A stretch of 64,000 nucleotides of DNA from Chitinophagaceae bacterium (lineage in GTDB: Bacteria; Bacteroidota; Bacteroidia; Chitinophagales; Chitinophagaceae). Below, one piece after another: positions 26,761 through 35,259 of the stretch (the first letter of the stretch is position 1; every line of letters starts with the position of its first letter). The notes under the pieces were generated by a model. It was given only the letters and a program-made list of their open reading frames with translations, was not told the origin of the DNA and ran no database searches. The position numbers and the translations under genes are program-made. The stretch covers positions 55,444 through 119,443 of the forward strand of contig CANGOX010000003.1 of the NCBI GenBank assembly GCA_947455605.1. Reading direction: 5' to 3'.

Positions 26761-27792
26761 TTATCTAAAAAGTTCAGATTGATTTCCTGTTAATGGATGC
26801 CTTCCTAAATGTTCATATGCCTTAGCCGTTACTTCACGGCCACGTGGTGTTCTTTGGAGAAATCCTTCCTGTATCAAAAAAGGTTCATACACTTCTTCGA
26901 TCGTTCCGGCTTCTTCGCCTACTGCCGTGGCTATGGTGGTAAGACCAACGGGACCACCTTTAAATTTATCAATGATGGAAACGAGTATTCGGTTGTCCAT
27001 TTCATCCAGCCCATGTGCATCCACATTCAATGCTTTCAGGGAATGCTGGGTAATGCCAATATCGATCTTACCATCGTTCAGTACCTGGGCAAAATCGCGC
27101 ACTCTTCTCAACAGACTGTTGGCAATACGTGGGGTACCCCGGCTCCTTCTTGCAATTTCGTAAGCTGCTTCAGATGTGATCGAAGTTTGTAAAATAGCAG
27201 CACTTCTTTCAATGATCTTCTTAAGCACATCTGCATTATAATATTCCAGTCTTGATTTGATACCAAAACGTGATAACAATGGCGCTGTTAACAAGCCACT
27301 TCTTGTGGTGGCCCCCACCAGTGTAAACGGATTCAGATTGATCTGGATGCTTCGGGCATTAGGTCCGGTATCGATCATAATATCAATCCGAAAATCTTCC
27401 ATGGCTGCGTATAGGTACTCTTCTACCACAGTACTTAATCGATGGATCTCATCTATAAATAAAACATCATTTGGCTGAAGGTTGGTAAGCAGTCCGGCCA
27501 GATCTCCGGGTTTTTCTATTACCGGGCCGGAAGTTTCTTTGATATTCACACCCAATTCATTGGCTACAATTCTGCTAAGGGTTGTTTTCCCTAAACCTGG
27601 TGGGCCATGAAACAAAATATGATCCAAAGCCTCACCGCGTAATTTAGCTGCCTTGATAAAAATGCCCAGGTTCTCGATCAGCTGCGGCTGACCCGAAAAA
27701 TCATCTATTTCTTTGGGACGGATGGTATTCTCAAACTCCTTGTCGGCAGGGGTTAGATTTGACGGCTCGCTGTTGAGATTTGCATTTGACAT
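26761..27792 (-). CDS. ruvB: RuvB: Holliday junction branch-migration ATPase
   Basis: 343 residues from ATG 27790-27792 ([12 protein letters not shown]); a TTG nine bases upstream is less likely because it overlaps the -7 element. Walker [12 protein letters not shown], Walker [11 protein letters not shown], sensor VGATTRSG, arginine finger and a C-terminal winged helix ([13 protein letters not shown]). RuvB hexamers drive branch migration with RuvA; RuvC is at 47775 and RuvA is not in the window. The promoter element TAGTTTTG ends 6 bases before the ATG. Confidence 0.97.
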   Translation of the reverse strand: MSNANLNSEPSNLTPADKEFENTIRPKEIDDFSGQPQLIENLGIFIKAAKLRGEALDHILFHGPPGLGKTTLSRIVANELGVNIKETSGPVIEKPGDLAGLLTNLQPNDVLFIDEIHRLSTVVEEYLYAAMEDFRIDIMIDTGPNARSIQINLNPFTLVGATTRSGLLTAPLLSRFGIKSRLEYYNADVLKKIIERSAAILQTSITSEAAYEIARRSRGTPRIANSLLRRVRDFAQVLNDGKIDIGITQHSLKALNVDAHGLDEMDNRILVSIIDKFKGGPVGLTTIATAVGEEAGTIEEVYEPFLIQEGFLQRTPRGREVTAKAYEHLGRHPLTGNQSELFR

Positions 27793-27798
27793 ACTGTT

Positions 27799-27806
27799 CA
27801 AAACTA
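27799..27806 (-). promoter_or_regulatory. -7 element TAGTTTTG of ruvB (leaderless)
   Basis: Exact TAnnTTTG on the minus strand, 6 bases before ATG 27792. No clear TTG upstream. Confidence 0.5.
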
Positions 27807-27942
27807 CAAAATACTATCCATCCATTTCTTAACCCTGCCTTTGTGTGAGAAGAAAAAGCACACAAAGGCACAGTTTGGGTTGCCGGCTGTATAATAGGCA
27901 CAGTAACAGGTTATCCGGGTGAGAACAAATATTTTTTAAATT

Positions 27943-27976
27943 ATTTGTATATACAAATGAAATGTCTTTATCTTTG
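27943..27976 (+). promoter_or_regulatory. marR promoter with overlapping palindromic operator
   Basis: The perfect 16-base palindrome ATTTGTATATACAAAT (27943-27958) covers the -33 TTG (27945-27947); the -7 TATCTTTG (27969-27976) is 21 bases further and 8 bases before the ATG at 27985. A protein on the palindrome would block the promoter, as expected for autoregulation. Confidence 0.8.
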
Positions 27977-27984
27977 TTCTATCA

Positions 27985-28413
27985 ATGAAATCATCGGAAA
28001 GCAAATATTGTAACTGTCTTTATTTTACCACCAATGCCCTGGCACGTAAAATTGAGAAACTGGCTACAGAAAGCTGGAAGAAAGTGGATATGTCGCCCAG
28101 CCATGCCTACCTGCTTTTATTGGTATTGGAAGAGCCGGGTATGCAGGCCGGACAGATTGCCGAGCAATTACAGTTAACCCCCAGTACCATTACCCGCTTG
28201 ATTGAAAAACTGGAAGAGAGAAAACTGGTGATCCGTGCAACTGAAGGCAAATTGACCAATGTATACCCCACCCAGAAAGGCAAGGACCTAAAGCCACAAT
28301 TAAAGCTATGCGTAGAGGAATTCACCGACAAATATGTAAAGATCCTGGGCAAGGAAGAAAGCAAAACCTTTGTACGTAATATGAATTTGATAGCCGATAA
28401 ATTAGAAGGCTAA
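27985..28413 (+). CDS. MarR-family transcriptional regulator
   Basis: 142 residues. The winged helix spans ~40-105 (PSHAYLLLLVLEEPGMQAGQIAEQL, LTPSTITRLIEKLEERKLVIR, KLTNVYPTQKGK), flanked by dimerisation helices. Two cysteines close to the N-terminus (YCNCLYF, C8 and C10) could act as a thiol switch for oxidants or electrophiles. An identical 16-base palindrome occurs before this gene and before the next one (28429-28444), so it probably represses both itself and the downstream oxidoreductases. Confidence 0.9.
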   Translation: MKSSESKYCNCLYFTTNALARKIEKLATESWKKVDMSPSHAYLLLLVLEEPGMQAGQIAEQLQLTPSTITRLIEKLEERKLVIRATEGKLTNVYPTQKGKDLKPQLKLCVEEFTDKYVKILGKEESKTFVRNMNLIADKLEG

Positions 28414-28428
28414 TTTTTTTGTTCAATC

Positions 28429-28444
28429 ATTTGTATATACAAAT
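28429..28444 (+). promoter_or_regulatory. second MarR operator (ATTTGTATATACAAAT)
   Basis: Identical to the palindrome upstream of marR, located 16 bases after the marR stop and 24 bases before the NmrA-like gene start. A clear TAnnTTTG -7 was not found here. Confidence 0.8.
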
Positions 28445-28468
28445 ATTATATAACATAAACACAAACCC

Positions 28469-29359
28469 ATGAAATACGTAATCACCGGCGGAGCCGGAAA
28501 CATTTCGAAGCCATTGGCTTTACAATTATTGAAAGCTGGTCATGATGTAACCGTTATCGGACGTAACGCTGCAAATCTTACCGCTCTAACAGATGCAGGT
28601 GCAAAAGCTGCAGTAGGATCTGTAGAAGACCTTTCGTTTTTAACCTCAGTTTTCACCGGAGCAGATGCAGTTTACACAATGGTTCCCCCTACACATAGTG
28701 CAACAGACTGGAAAGCACATATCGGGAACATCGGCGAAAAATATACGCAGGCAATAAAGGCTGCGGGTGTAAAGTATGTTGTAAACCTTAGCAGTATTGG
28801 TGCGCATTTGCCGGATGGTGTTGGGCCTGTAAGCGGTTTGTATCGTGTTGAACAGTCGTTGAATACTTTAACGGATGTAAACATCAAACATTTACGACCT
28901 CCCTATTTCTATAATAACTTTCTGGCGAATGTAGGTATGATAAAAGGTATGGGAATTATCGGTGCCAATTTTGTGGCCGCTGAAGGAAAGTTTCCAATTG
29001 TGGCACCGGTAGATATAGCTGCAATTGCTGCAGAAGAATTATTACAACTTTCTTTTACCGGGCACAGCATTCGCTATTTCGCAAGCGATGAAGTATCAAC
29101 CGACAAGATCGCTGCAGTGCTGGGTGCTGCCATTGGCAAACCAGATCTCAAATGGGTGCCTTTTACAGACGAACAAGCATTGGGGGGAATGATTCAGGCA
29201 GGCTTACCGGAAGAGATCGCTAAGAATTATGCAGAGATGAATCATTCTATTCAGACCGGTGATATGTTTGCGGATTATTTTAAGAACCGTCCTGCAAGTT
29301 TTGAAAAAGTAAAACTGGAAGACTTCGCTAAATCATTTGCAGCAATATACAACGCATAA
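28469..29359 (+). CDS. NmrA-like NAD(P)-binding oxidoreductase
   Basis: 296 residues. The extended Rossmann fold begins MKYVITGGAGNISKPLA with the nucleotide loop GGAGNI, continues with VVNLSSIGAH and HLRPPYFYNN, as in NmrA/QOR2-type proteins. Members reduce quinones or act as redox sensors. Under a MarR operator and followed after 31 bases by an SDR gene, suggesting a detoxification unit. Confidence 0.85.
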   Translation: MKYVITGGAGNISKPLALQLLKAGHDVTVIGRNAANLTALTDAGAKAAVGSVEDLSFLTSVFTGADAVYTMVPPTHSATDWKAHIGNIGEKYTQAIKAAGVKYVVNLSSIGAHLPDGVGPVSGLYRVEQSLNTLTDVNIKHLRPPYFYNNFLANVGMIKGMGIIGANFVAAEGKFPIVAPVDIAAIAAEELLQLSFTGHSIRYFASDEVSTDKIAAVLGAAIGKPDLKWVPFTDEQALGGMIQAGLPEEIAKNYAEMNHSIQTGDMFADYFKNRPASFEKVKLEDFAKSFAAIYNA

Positions 29360-29390
29360 AGAACTATAAACAACTACTAAAAAACAGAAA

Positions 29391-30128
29391 ATGTCAAAAA
29401 AAATCGCATTAATCACCGGTGCCAATAAAGGTATCGGCTTTGAAACCGCTCGTCAACTGGGCAATGAAGGGGTAACCATTATTGCTGCAGCACGCAACGA
29501 AGAAAAAGGCAACTATGCAGTAGAACTATTGAAAAAAGAAGGTATCGATATCGAATTTCTGAAACTCGATGTAGATAATGAGGCTGACATCAAGGCGGCC
29601 GTAGAGTACATCAGTTCCACTTACGGCAAACTCGACATCCTGATAAACAATGCGGGTATACAGGTAGAAAGTGAGAACTGGGGAATCAACAATACAGAAA
29701 ATATCAGTGAACAAGCTTTACGCCAAACACTGGACACCAATTTCTTCAATGTTGTAAAATTGACAAATGCCTTACTGCCATTGATCAAAAAAAGTGAAGC
29801 CGGACGTATCGTAAACCTGAGCAGTATTTTAGGTTCGCTGGCATTGCATGCCAACCCTGCTTCTCCAATTTATTCATCAAAGTTATTTGCTTATGATACT
29901 TCTAAAACAGCCTTGAATTCTTTTACTATCCACCTGGCAGCTGCTTTGGCTGAAACAAAGATCAAAGTAAATTCCGCACATCCGGGTTGGGTTAAAACAG
30001 ATATGGGTACCGATGCCGCTCCAATGGAAATTGCAGATGGTGCAAAAACATCGGTTGCGCTGGCCTTGTTAAACGCAGATGGCCCTACCGGAAAATATAT
30101 TCACCTGGGTAATGAGTTGCCTTGGTAG
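29391..30128 (+). CDS. short-chain dehydrogenase/reductase
   Basis: 245 residues, classical SDR: cofactor motif TGANKGIGFETA (~8-19), NNAG (~90), catalytic S in VNLSSILG and a Y-x3-K variant YDTSKTALN. The size and order resemble carbonyl-reductase-like SDRs active on quinones and aldehydes with NADPH. Second gene of the MarR-controlled unit. Confidence 0.9.
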   Translation: MSKKIALITGANKGIGFETARQLGNEGVTIIAAARNEEKGNYAVELLKKEGIDIEFLKLDVDNEADIKAAVEYISSTYGKLDILINNAGIQVESENWGINNTENISEQALRQTLDTNFFNVVKLTNALLPLIKKSEAGRIVNLSSILGSLALHANPASPIYSSKLFAYDTSKTALNSFTIHLAAALAETKIKVNSAHPGWVKTDMGTDAAPMEIADGAKTSVALALLNADGPTGKYIHLGNELPW

Positions 30129-30151
30129 AGGATGGGAATATTGAACTAATT

Positions 30152-30246
30152 CGTCATTTCAACGAGGAGGAACGACGAGGAGAAATCTTTTGATAGTTAC
30201 TGATAACTTCAAAAGATTTCTCCTCATTCTTCGTAGAAATGTCGTT
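30152..30246. repeat. large imperfect palindrome with 17-bp perfect core
   Basis: GAGGAGAAATCTTTTGA (30177-30193) and its exact complement (30209-30225) enclose 15 bases; outer segments CGTCATTTC and GAAATGTCG also pair. This type of CGTCATTTC...GGAGAAATCT palindrome is, to my knowledge, a common dispersed intergenic repeat in Bacteroidota. It follows the SDR gene. Confidence 0.8.
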
Positions 30247-30275
30247 TTTGTTTGAACATTTTTATATTTTCCATT

Positions 30276-30566
30276 ATGCATTTCCACATATTCATAGAAA
30301 GCCTTTCACAAACCAGTCCGCCGGATAATCTTTCACTTCCTCTGCAGGCTTTATGGTATGATGCCAAAGAGGATTGGCATACCGCGCATGATCTGATCAA
30401 TGATCTGGAAGACAAAAACTCAGCCTGGGTGCACGCCTATCTCCATCGAAAAGAAGGAGATACCGGAAATGCAGGATATTGGTACAGAAGAGGCGGGAAG
30501 AGCCCATCTAACTTATCTCTAAAGGACGAATGGACAGAATTAGCCAAAGCATTATCAGCCGGCTGA
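30276..30566 (+). CDS. small conserved hypothetical protein
   Basis: 96 residues from ATG 30276 (MHFHIFIESLSQ); an earlier ATG (30252) gives an implausible hydrophobic start. The pattern ALWYDAKEDWHTAHDLIND, AWVHAYLHRKEGDTGNAGYWYRRGGK is that of a conserved small family found in many Proteobacteria and Bacteroidota; function unknown. It overlaps the 3' end of the convergent M23 gene by 12 bases. Confidence 0.75.
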   Translation: MHFHIFIESLSQTSPPDNLSLPLQALWYDAKEDWHTAHDLINDLEDKNSAWVHAYLHRKEGDTGNAGYWYRRGGKSPSNLSLKDEWTELAKALSAG

Positions 30567-31262
30567 CGCATGTTTCATCATACCCAGGATCATATCCGGG
30601 TCTGGTGAATTCAATAAATATTTTTCCCGTTCACTGAATTTGCAAACACCAGGATAGTCTCCTTTCTTTCCCTCCATGTCTATGATCAATTGAAAATGCA
30701 GGTGTGGGGGCCAATGGCCATTTTCTTTGGGTTCACCAAAATGAGCGATGAGTTCCCCGGATTGTATTTGCCTGCCTTCTGTTAAACCTTCCAGATCTTT
30801 TAGTGAGAGATGCCCGTATAAACTATGGAATGAAAAATTATTCCATTCATGATGCAGGATAATGGTTGCCCCATAATCGCCATACTGATCATTAAAAGCG
30901 AAGCTGTGTACGATCCCTTCCAGCGGAGCAAATACCGGAGTACCTGCCGGCCCCCAGATATCAACACCTAAATGCAAACGGCGGGGTTCTTCGTTGGATT
31001 CCGGTGAATCAAAAACTTTACTTCTGCTATATACGGTGCGATGTTCATTGTAACCTCCAATCCCATAGGTAGCACCTGCATCGAACAACTGTTTAGATAC
31101 ATAGGCAGAAAAAAGGTCTATATTATTTACGACCTCAGCTGTAAGCGTTTTGTTTGCATCTGTAAAATCAAGAAGTAACAGTTTATCAGCCATACTGTTA
31201 TAAGGCACCACAGCAGCCGTATCGATCATTGCCAACCATTTATAAAGATTTGTTTTCTGCAT
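30555..31262 (-). CDS. M23 family metallopeptidase (no signal peptide)
   Basis: 235 residues. The full lysostaphin-type metal and catalytic set is present: HLGVDIWGPAGTPVFAP, HSLYGHLS and HLHFQLI. No signal peptide is apparent, so export is uncertain. The N-terminal ~90 residues (AVVPYNSMADKLLLLDFTDANK) are characteristic of a Bacteroidota subfamily. M23 enzymes cleave peptidoglycan cross-bridges or peptides. The 3' end overlaps a convergent gene by 12 bases. Confidence 0.87.
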   Translation of the reverse strand: MQKTNLYKWLAMIDTAAVVPYNSMADKLLLLDFTDANKTLTAEVVNNIDLFSAYVSKQLFDAGATYGIGGYNEHRTVYSRSKVFDSPESNEEPRRLHLGVDIWGPAGTPVFAPLEGIVHSFAFNDQYGDYGATIILHHEWNNFSFHSLYGHLSLKDLEGLTEGRQIQSGELIAHFGEPKENGHWPPHLHFQLIIDMEGKKGDYPGVCKFSEREKYLLNSPDPDMILGMMKHASAG

Positions 31263-31353
31263 TACCTGCTATTAGTATGGTAAGATACTTCTCCAAAACT
31301 AAACCATAGATCATGAAGTAAATCATTTTTTGCATGATTCCATAAAAGGCATA

Positions 31354-31857
31354 TTACCGGCTGAAAGTATATTCATTGCGCAATATCCATACAACCGTTC
31401 CTTCAAATTTTACTTCTTTTCTATTACTGAATTTCGTTTTACTGATATTGTAGATATGTCGCAGTAATGCTTTTTTGTTATCATTTCCATCCATCCCTTC
31501 TTTATCGGTAATGATCTCCAGCGAACCATCAGCCAGTTGTTTTTTGGAAACGATCTTTCCTCCATTCAATAAAGCCCCCCCATTACTGATAACTAAGGTA
31601 TCATTACCATTCGCTTGAGGTTCTTTGGGGTAATCCAGAGCCAGTATGATCCCATTCGGCTTTCCAGCGGAAACACTTATTGTTACATTGGCCGGCATGG
31701 TAAAAGGTTTACCTGAAGTATAGTCAAGATAAGTAAGGGTTCCTTTTAAAGGGCCCAATGCCGGGGTAAAGTCATTAACGGATACAACTGCTTTTTGATC
31801 CTGTGCAAATACCGGTGCTATAAACAGAGTGAATAAAATCGATAGTATCCATTGCAT
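31354..31857 (-). CDS. secreted hypothetical protein
   Basis: 167 residues with a signal peptide (MQWILSILFTLFIAPVFAQ). The mature part is beta-rich with no cysteine; no family recognised. It stands alone, separated from the S41 peptidase gene upstream by a terminator. Confidence 0.6.
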   Translation of the reverse strand: MQWILSILFTLFIAPVFAQDQKAVVSVNDFTPALGPLKGTLTYLDYTSGKPFTMPANVTISVSAGKPNGIILALDYPKEPQANGNDTLVISNGGALLNGGKIVSKKQLADGSLEIITDKEGMDGNDNKKALLRHIYNISKTKFSNRKEVKFEGTVVWILRNEYTFSR

Positions 31858-31881
31858 AACTTAGGGTTTGTCTGTATAACA

Positions 31882-31914
31882 AAAAAGCCGCTGTTTTGTT
31901 ACAGCGGCTTTTAA
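31882..31914 (-). terminator. intrinsic terminator of the S41 peptidase gene
   Basis: A 12-bp stem AAAAGCCGCTGT/ACAGCGGCTTTT with a 6-base loop; on the minus strand it is followed by a T-run. Lies 18 bases after the S41 stop. Confidence 0.9.
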
Positions 31915-31931
31915 AAACATTTTATCGGATC

Positions 31932-34900
31932 TTATTTCAACTGTTTCAGGATCTCTTCGATTGCCTTGTCCAGTTGCGGATCGCGATGATTAATACGGTC
32001 TTCAAAATTCATACCCACATAGATATCGGGTTCTACACCGGTCTTTTCTATATCCTTTCCATCCAGTGAATAACAACCCCAGCTTGGTAATCGTACAAAA
32101 GATCCATCTACCAAACCGGCACCGCTGGTAAAAATGATCCAGCGATAAGTACCTGTACCTACGATCTTACCCAGTTTCAAGGCTTTGAAGCCCTGTGAAG
32201 TCATTTCTGCATCACTTAATGATTGTTCGTTTGTTAAGAGAATGATGGGTTTATCAGAAGGGGCAAAATTGGATTGCGGGGCGAGTTTCCCTTCCCGGTA
32301 TTTCCATTTCAGATAAGCGCGCTGACTTAAGAATTTCAATACTTCATCGTGTACATTACCACCGGTATTATAACGCAGATCAAGGATCATGGCATCTTTC
32401 TTGTAAAAATCCTGCGTCATATCGATCAGGAATTTTTCCAATTCACCGGTACCCATATCCTTCATACAATGATAGGCGATCCGGTTCTTACTTTTTACAT
32501 CCACCCGCTTCTGGTTATCATCAATCCATTCATCATATAGGTTGCCGGCAACGGATGGTTGCGGATGAATTTTTACATCTATATTTTTACCATTCCGGTC
32601 AAAACTCAATTTAATTTCCCGGTCCAATGAAGGTTTGCTGAAGTACACACTCCTGTCCAAATTCTTATCAACCGCTTCATCATCTACTTTTGTAAGAATA
32701 TCCCCGGGCTGTATATCGATCGATTTTTTATCCGCATTCGTTTTTTTGATCACATATTTCACTTTGAACGGATCATTGTTTTCAAACTGAACACCTGTTT
32801 CCATGGTTCGGTTAGATAGCGTAATATTCTCTTCATCGCCTCTTGAGCTAAAACCCTGATGGGAAGAATTCAACTCGCCCAGCATATCACTTAATAAAGT
32901 GCGGAGATCTGCACGGTTATTGAGTTTTGGAATAAAGGTCTCATATCTTTTTTTAGTAGCCTGCCAGTCGAGGCCATGAAATTTCTCATCATAATAATTT
33001 TCCTCTACCTGTGCCCAGGCTTCTTCAAAGATCTGAGCAAACTCTTCCGCCAGGTTTCTGCGGAAAGTGCTGCTGATGGAAATCGGATCTACTTTATTGG
33101 CATCCAGATTTAGTTTATAGATCCCGCCGTTAAATAATACAAAGCCTTTATCACCCGCTTCGGCATAATCAAATCCAAAAGCATCTGCACCGGCTATCCG
33201 TTCTGTCTTTGGATTTTCAAAAGGCTCGAGCGTAGTCTTCCATAAAGCAGGCCTGCCTTCGGCATGATCGCTTGCATATAGCACAATAGTCTTCTCTCCT
33301 TTCTGAACCACTGCCTGTAAATATTGCGACCCAAAGCTCGGGCCAACCTGCTCCAGCCTGTCCATGATATTTTCCGCATCTACCATGATCGGAACCACTA
33401 CCGGCTCTTTCTTAGAAGTATCTTTTTCTTTTTTCTCAGTCTTGAACAGTTCATTGTATTTATCACTGCGATAAGGATCATCGATCTTCTCCAATGGCAT
33501 ACGATAAATGCGTGGGTTCTGCATACCAAATGGATATGAGGGGCGCGTTCTTGACGAATTGAAATAAATGTATTTACTGTCAGGCGACCACACAGGATTG
33601 GATTCCGTAACTCCGGTATTGGTCAGATTAGTGGTTTTATTCTCTTTGATATTATGGATCACAATATCCTGTTCAAAATTTCTTACTACGGTAAACAACA
33701 CATATTCATCATTGGGAGAAAAACCGGGATCAGAATTCTGGAAAGCCCAGATCTCATCTTTCACAAGTGTTTTATTCTCCATTGTTTTCAGATCAAGCAA
33801 ACGCACTTCATCCCTGCCACTCAGATAAACAGCTTTGGTTCTGGCTTTATTGAACACCAATGAACGGTTATCTTTCTTATCGGTAGTGATCTGCTTAATG
33901 GGCGAACTGCCATCTGCTGTAACGGTATACAGGTTCAGATATCCGCCTGTTGTCTGGTTAAACACTAAGGTTTTGTTATCACTCATCCATTTTACTTCTC
34001 TGGCCCTTTCTGCATTTTTCTTATTGATATGCTGCACAAATTTCCCTTCTACATCACTCACAAACAGTTCACCACGCGAAGTGAAAGCCAGTTTCTTTCC
34101 ATCAGGAGAAATATCAAAATTGGAAATATTTCTGGTCACTTCATAATCCTTCTCTGCAGGCAGAATATTGTTGCGTAATACTTTGATATCCAATTTCTCG
34201 CTTTTTCCGGCGGCCACATCATACATCCATAACTGGTAATCTTTTTCAAACACGATCTTGCCACCATTGGCATTCACGATCGGTGTTTTGATAGAAGTAG
34301 GGAATTTGGTAAGCGCTGTTTTCTTTCCTTTTTCAAATGTGTAGAGATTGTACTCCCCATTGGCTTCATCAGAAATAAAATAAATATTTCCGCTTTTGTC
34401 GATACTCACACCAAAATCCTTTCCTTCCCAATCGGTATATTTCTTATACTGTTTGGTTTTGATATTATACGATTGTATATCCGGGTTAAAAGGACCCTTA
34501 TACCTTTTGCGGGCTACCTGGTTGCTGCTTTCCCAGGTATCATTAAAAAAGATCTCACCGGAAGAAGGATGTTCAAATAAACCGTGGTCATACAAAAAAT
34601 AATGATCTCCAAATAAACGCTGCGGTGTACCGCCATTGATACCAACAGTATAACCCGAGGGTTGTCCGGCTCGGTTCGACGTGAAATAAATCGTTTTACT
34701 ATCCCAGCTCCAGCTGTTCACTTCATCATTGGCACTATGGAATGTGAGTTGTTTGATCTCTCCGCCAGCCAAAGGCATAACGAATACATCCCCATTACCC
34801 AATTGTCTGCCGGTAAATGCCAGCCATTTGCCATCGGGTGATATTTTAGCGTTGGTTTCATAACCCTGCATAGCCGTTAAACGAACTGCCTGGCCGTTAC

Positions 34901-35057
34901 CTACAGCGGCTTTCCACAGATCGCCTTCATAACTGAAAACAACCGTTTGTGCATCAGGTGTTAAACAGGGATTTGATAAAAAATAAGCATCAGCCGTTTG
35001 TGCAACGGCGCTCATACAGGCAATACATGCCAGGGAAAGGATCAGCAGCTTTCTCAT
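31932..35057 (-). CDS. S41 family peptidase, Tricorn type
   Basis: 1041 residues from ATG 35057 (MRKLLILSLACIACMSAVAQ signal peptide); the frame opens 9 codons earlier without a signal peptide. The N-terminal ~600 residues are WD40/TolB-like propeller blades (LSPDGKWLAFTGR, WSWDSKTIYFTSN, ISPDGKKLAFTSR, WSPDSKYIYFNSS). A PDZ domain (~780-850, NIDVKIHP at the end) and an S41 protease core with the nucleophile region NEQSLSDAEM follow. Tricorn proteases degrade oligopeptides; in Bacteroidota they are periplasmic. Its neighbour is an S9 prolyl-peptidase, so both may work in peptide use. Confidence 0.9.
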   Translation of the reverse strand: MRKLLILSLACIACMSAVAQTADAYFLSNPCLTPDAQTVVFSYEGDLWKAAVGNGQAVRLTAMQGYETNAKISPDGKWLAFTGRQLGNGDVFVMPLAGGEIKQLTFHSANDEVNSWSWDSKTIYFTSNRAGQPSGYTVGINGGTPQRLFGDHYFLYDHGLFEHPSSGEIFFNDTWESSNQVARKRYKGPFNPDIQSYNIKTKQYKKYTDWEGKDFGVSIDKSGNIYFISDEANGEYNLYTFEKGKKTALTKFPTSIKTPIVNANGGKIVFEKDYQLWMYDVAAGKSEKLDIKVLRNNILPAEKDYEVTRNISNFDISPDGKKLAFTSRGELFVSDVEGKFVQHINKKNAERAREVKWMSDNKTLVFNQTTGGYLNLYTVTADGSSPIKQITTDKKDNRSLVFNKARTKAVYLSGRDEVRLLDLKTMENKTLVKDEIWAFQNSDPGFSPNDEYVLFTVVRNFEQDIVIHNIKENKTTNLTNTGVTESNPVWSPDSKYIYFNSSRTRPSYPFGMQNPRIYRMPLEKIDDPYRSDKYNELFKTEKKEKDTSKKEPVVVPIMVDAENIMDRLEQVGPSFGSQYLQAVVQKGEKTIVLYASDHAEGRPALWKTTLEPFENPKTERIAGADAFGFDYAEAGDKGFVLFNGGIYKLNLDANKVDPISISSTFRRNLAEEFAQIFEEAWAQVEENYYDEKFHGLDWQATKKRYETFIPKLNNRADLRTLLSDMLGELNSSHQGFSSRGDEENITLSNRTMETGVQFENNDPFKVKYVIKKTNADKKSIDIQPGDILTKVDDEAVDKNLDRSVYFSKPSLDREIKLSFDRNGKNIDVKIHPQPSVAGNLYDEWIDDNQKRVDVKSKNRIAYHCMKDMGTGELEKFLIDMTQDFYKKDAMILDLRYNTGGNVHDEVLKFLSQRAYLKWKYREGKLAPQSNFAPSDKPIILLTNEQSLSDAEMTSQGFKALKLGKIVGTGTYRWIIFTSGAGLVDGSFVRLPSWGCYSLDGKDIEKTGVEPDIYVGMNFEDRINHRDPQLDKAIEEILKQLK

Positions 35058-35205
35058 TTCGCAAAGTTTTGGTTGGAAATACAATATAAGACTTTCAGAA
35101 ATCCTTGGAAAAGGAATTTAGATGTACGGTAAACAAGGCTTTCAAGTAATACCTACCCCGTATTACTTCTATTATGCCCGCGTTACTTTTCGGTTATTTT
35201 GTAAA

Positions 35206-35237
35206 TTAAAAGGTCCCGCAGTTGCGGAACCTTTTAA
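35206..35237 (-). terminator. terminator hairpin of the S9 peptidase gene
   Basis: TTAAAAGGT and ACCTTTTAA plus an inner CCGCA/TGCGG form a nearly perfect stem; read on the minus strand it follows the S9 stop by about 22 bases and ends in TTTTAATTT. Confidence 0.75.
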
Positions 35238-35259
35238 ACCTATGATATTGTCTTAAGCA

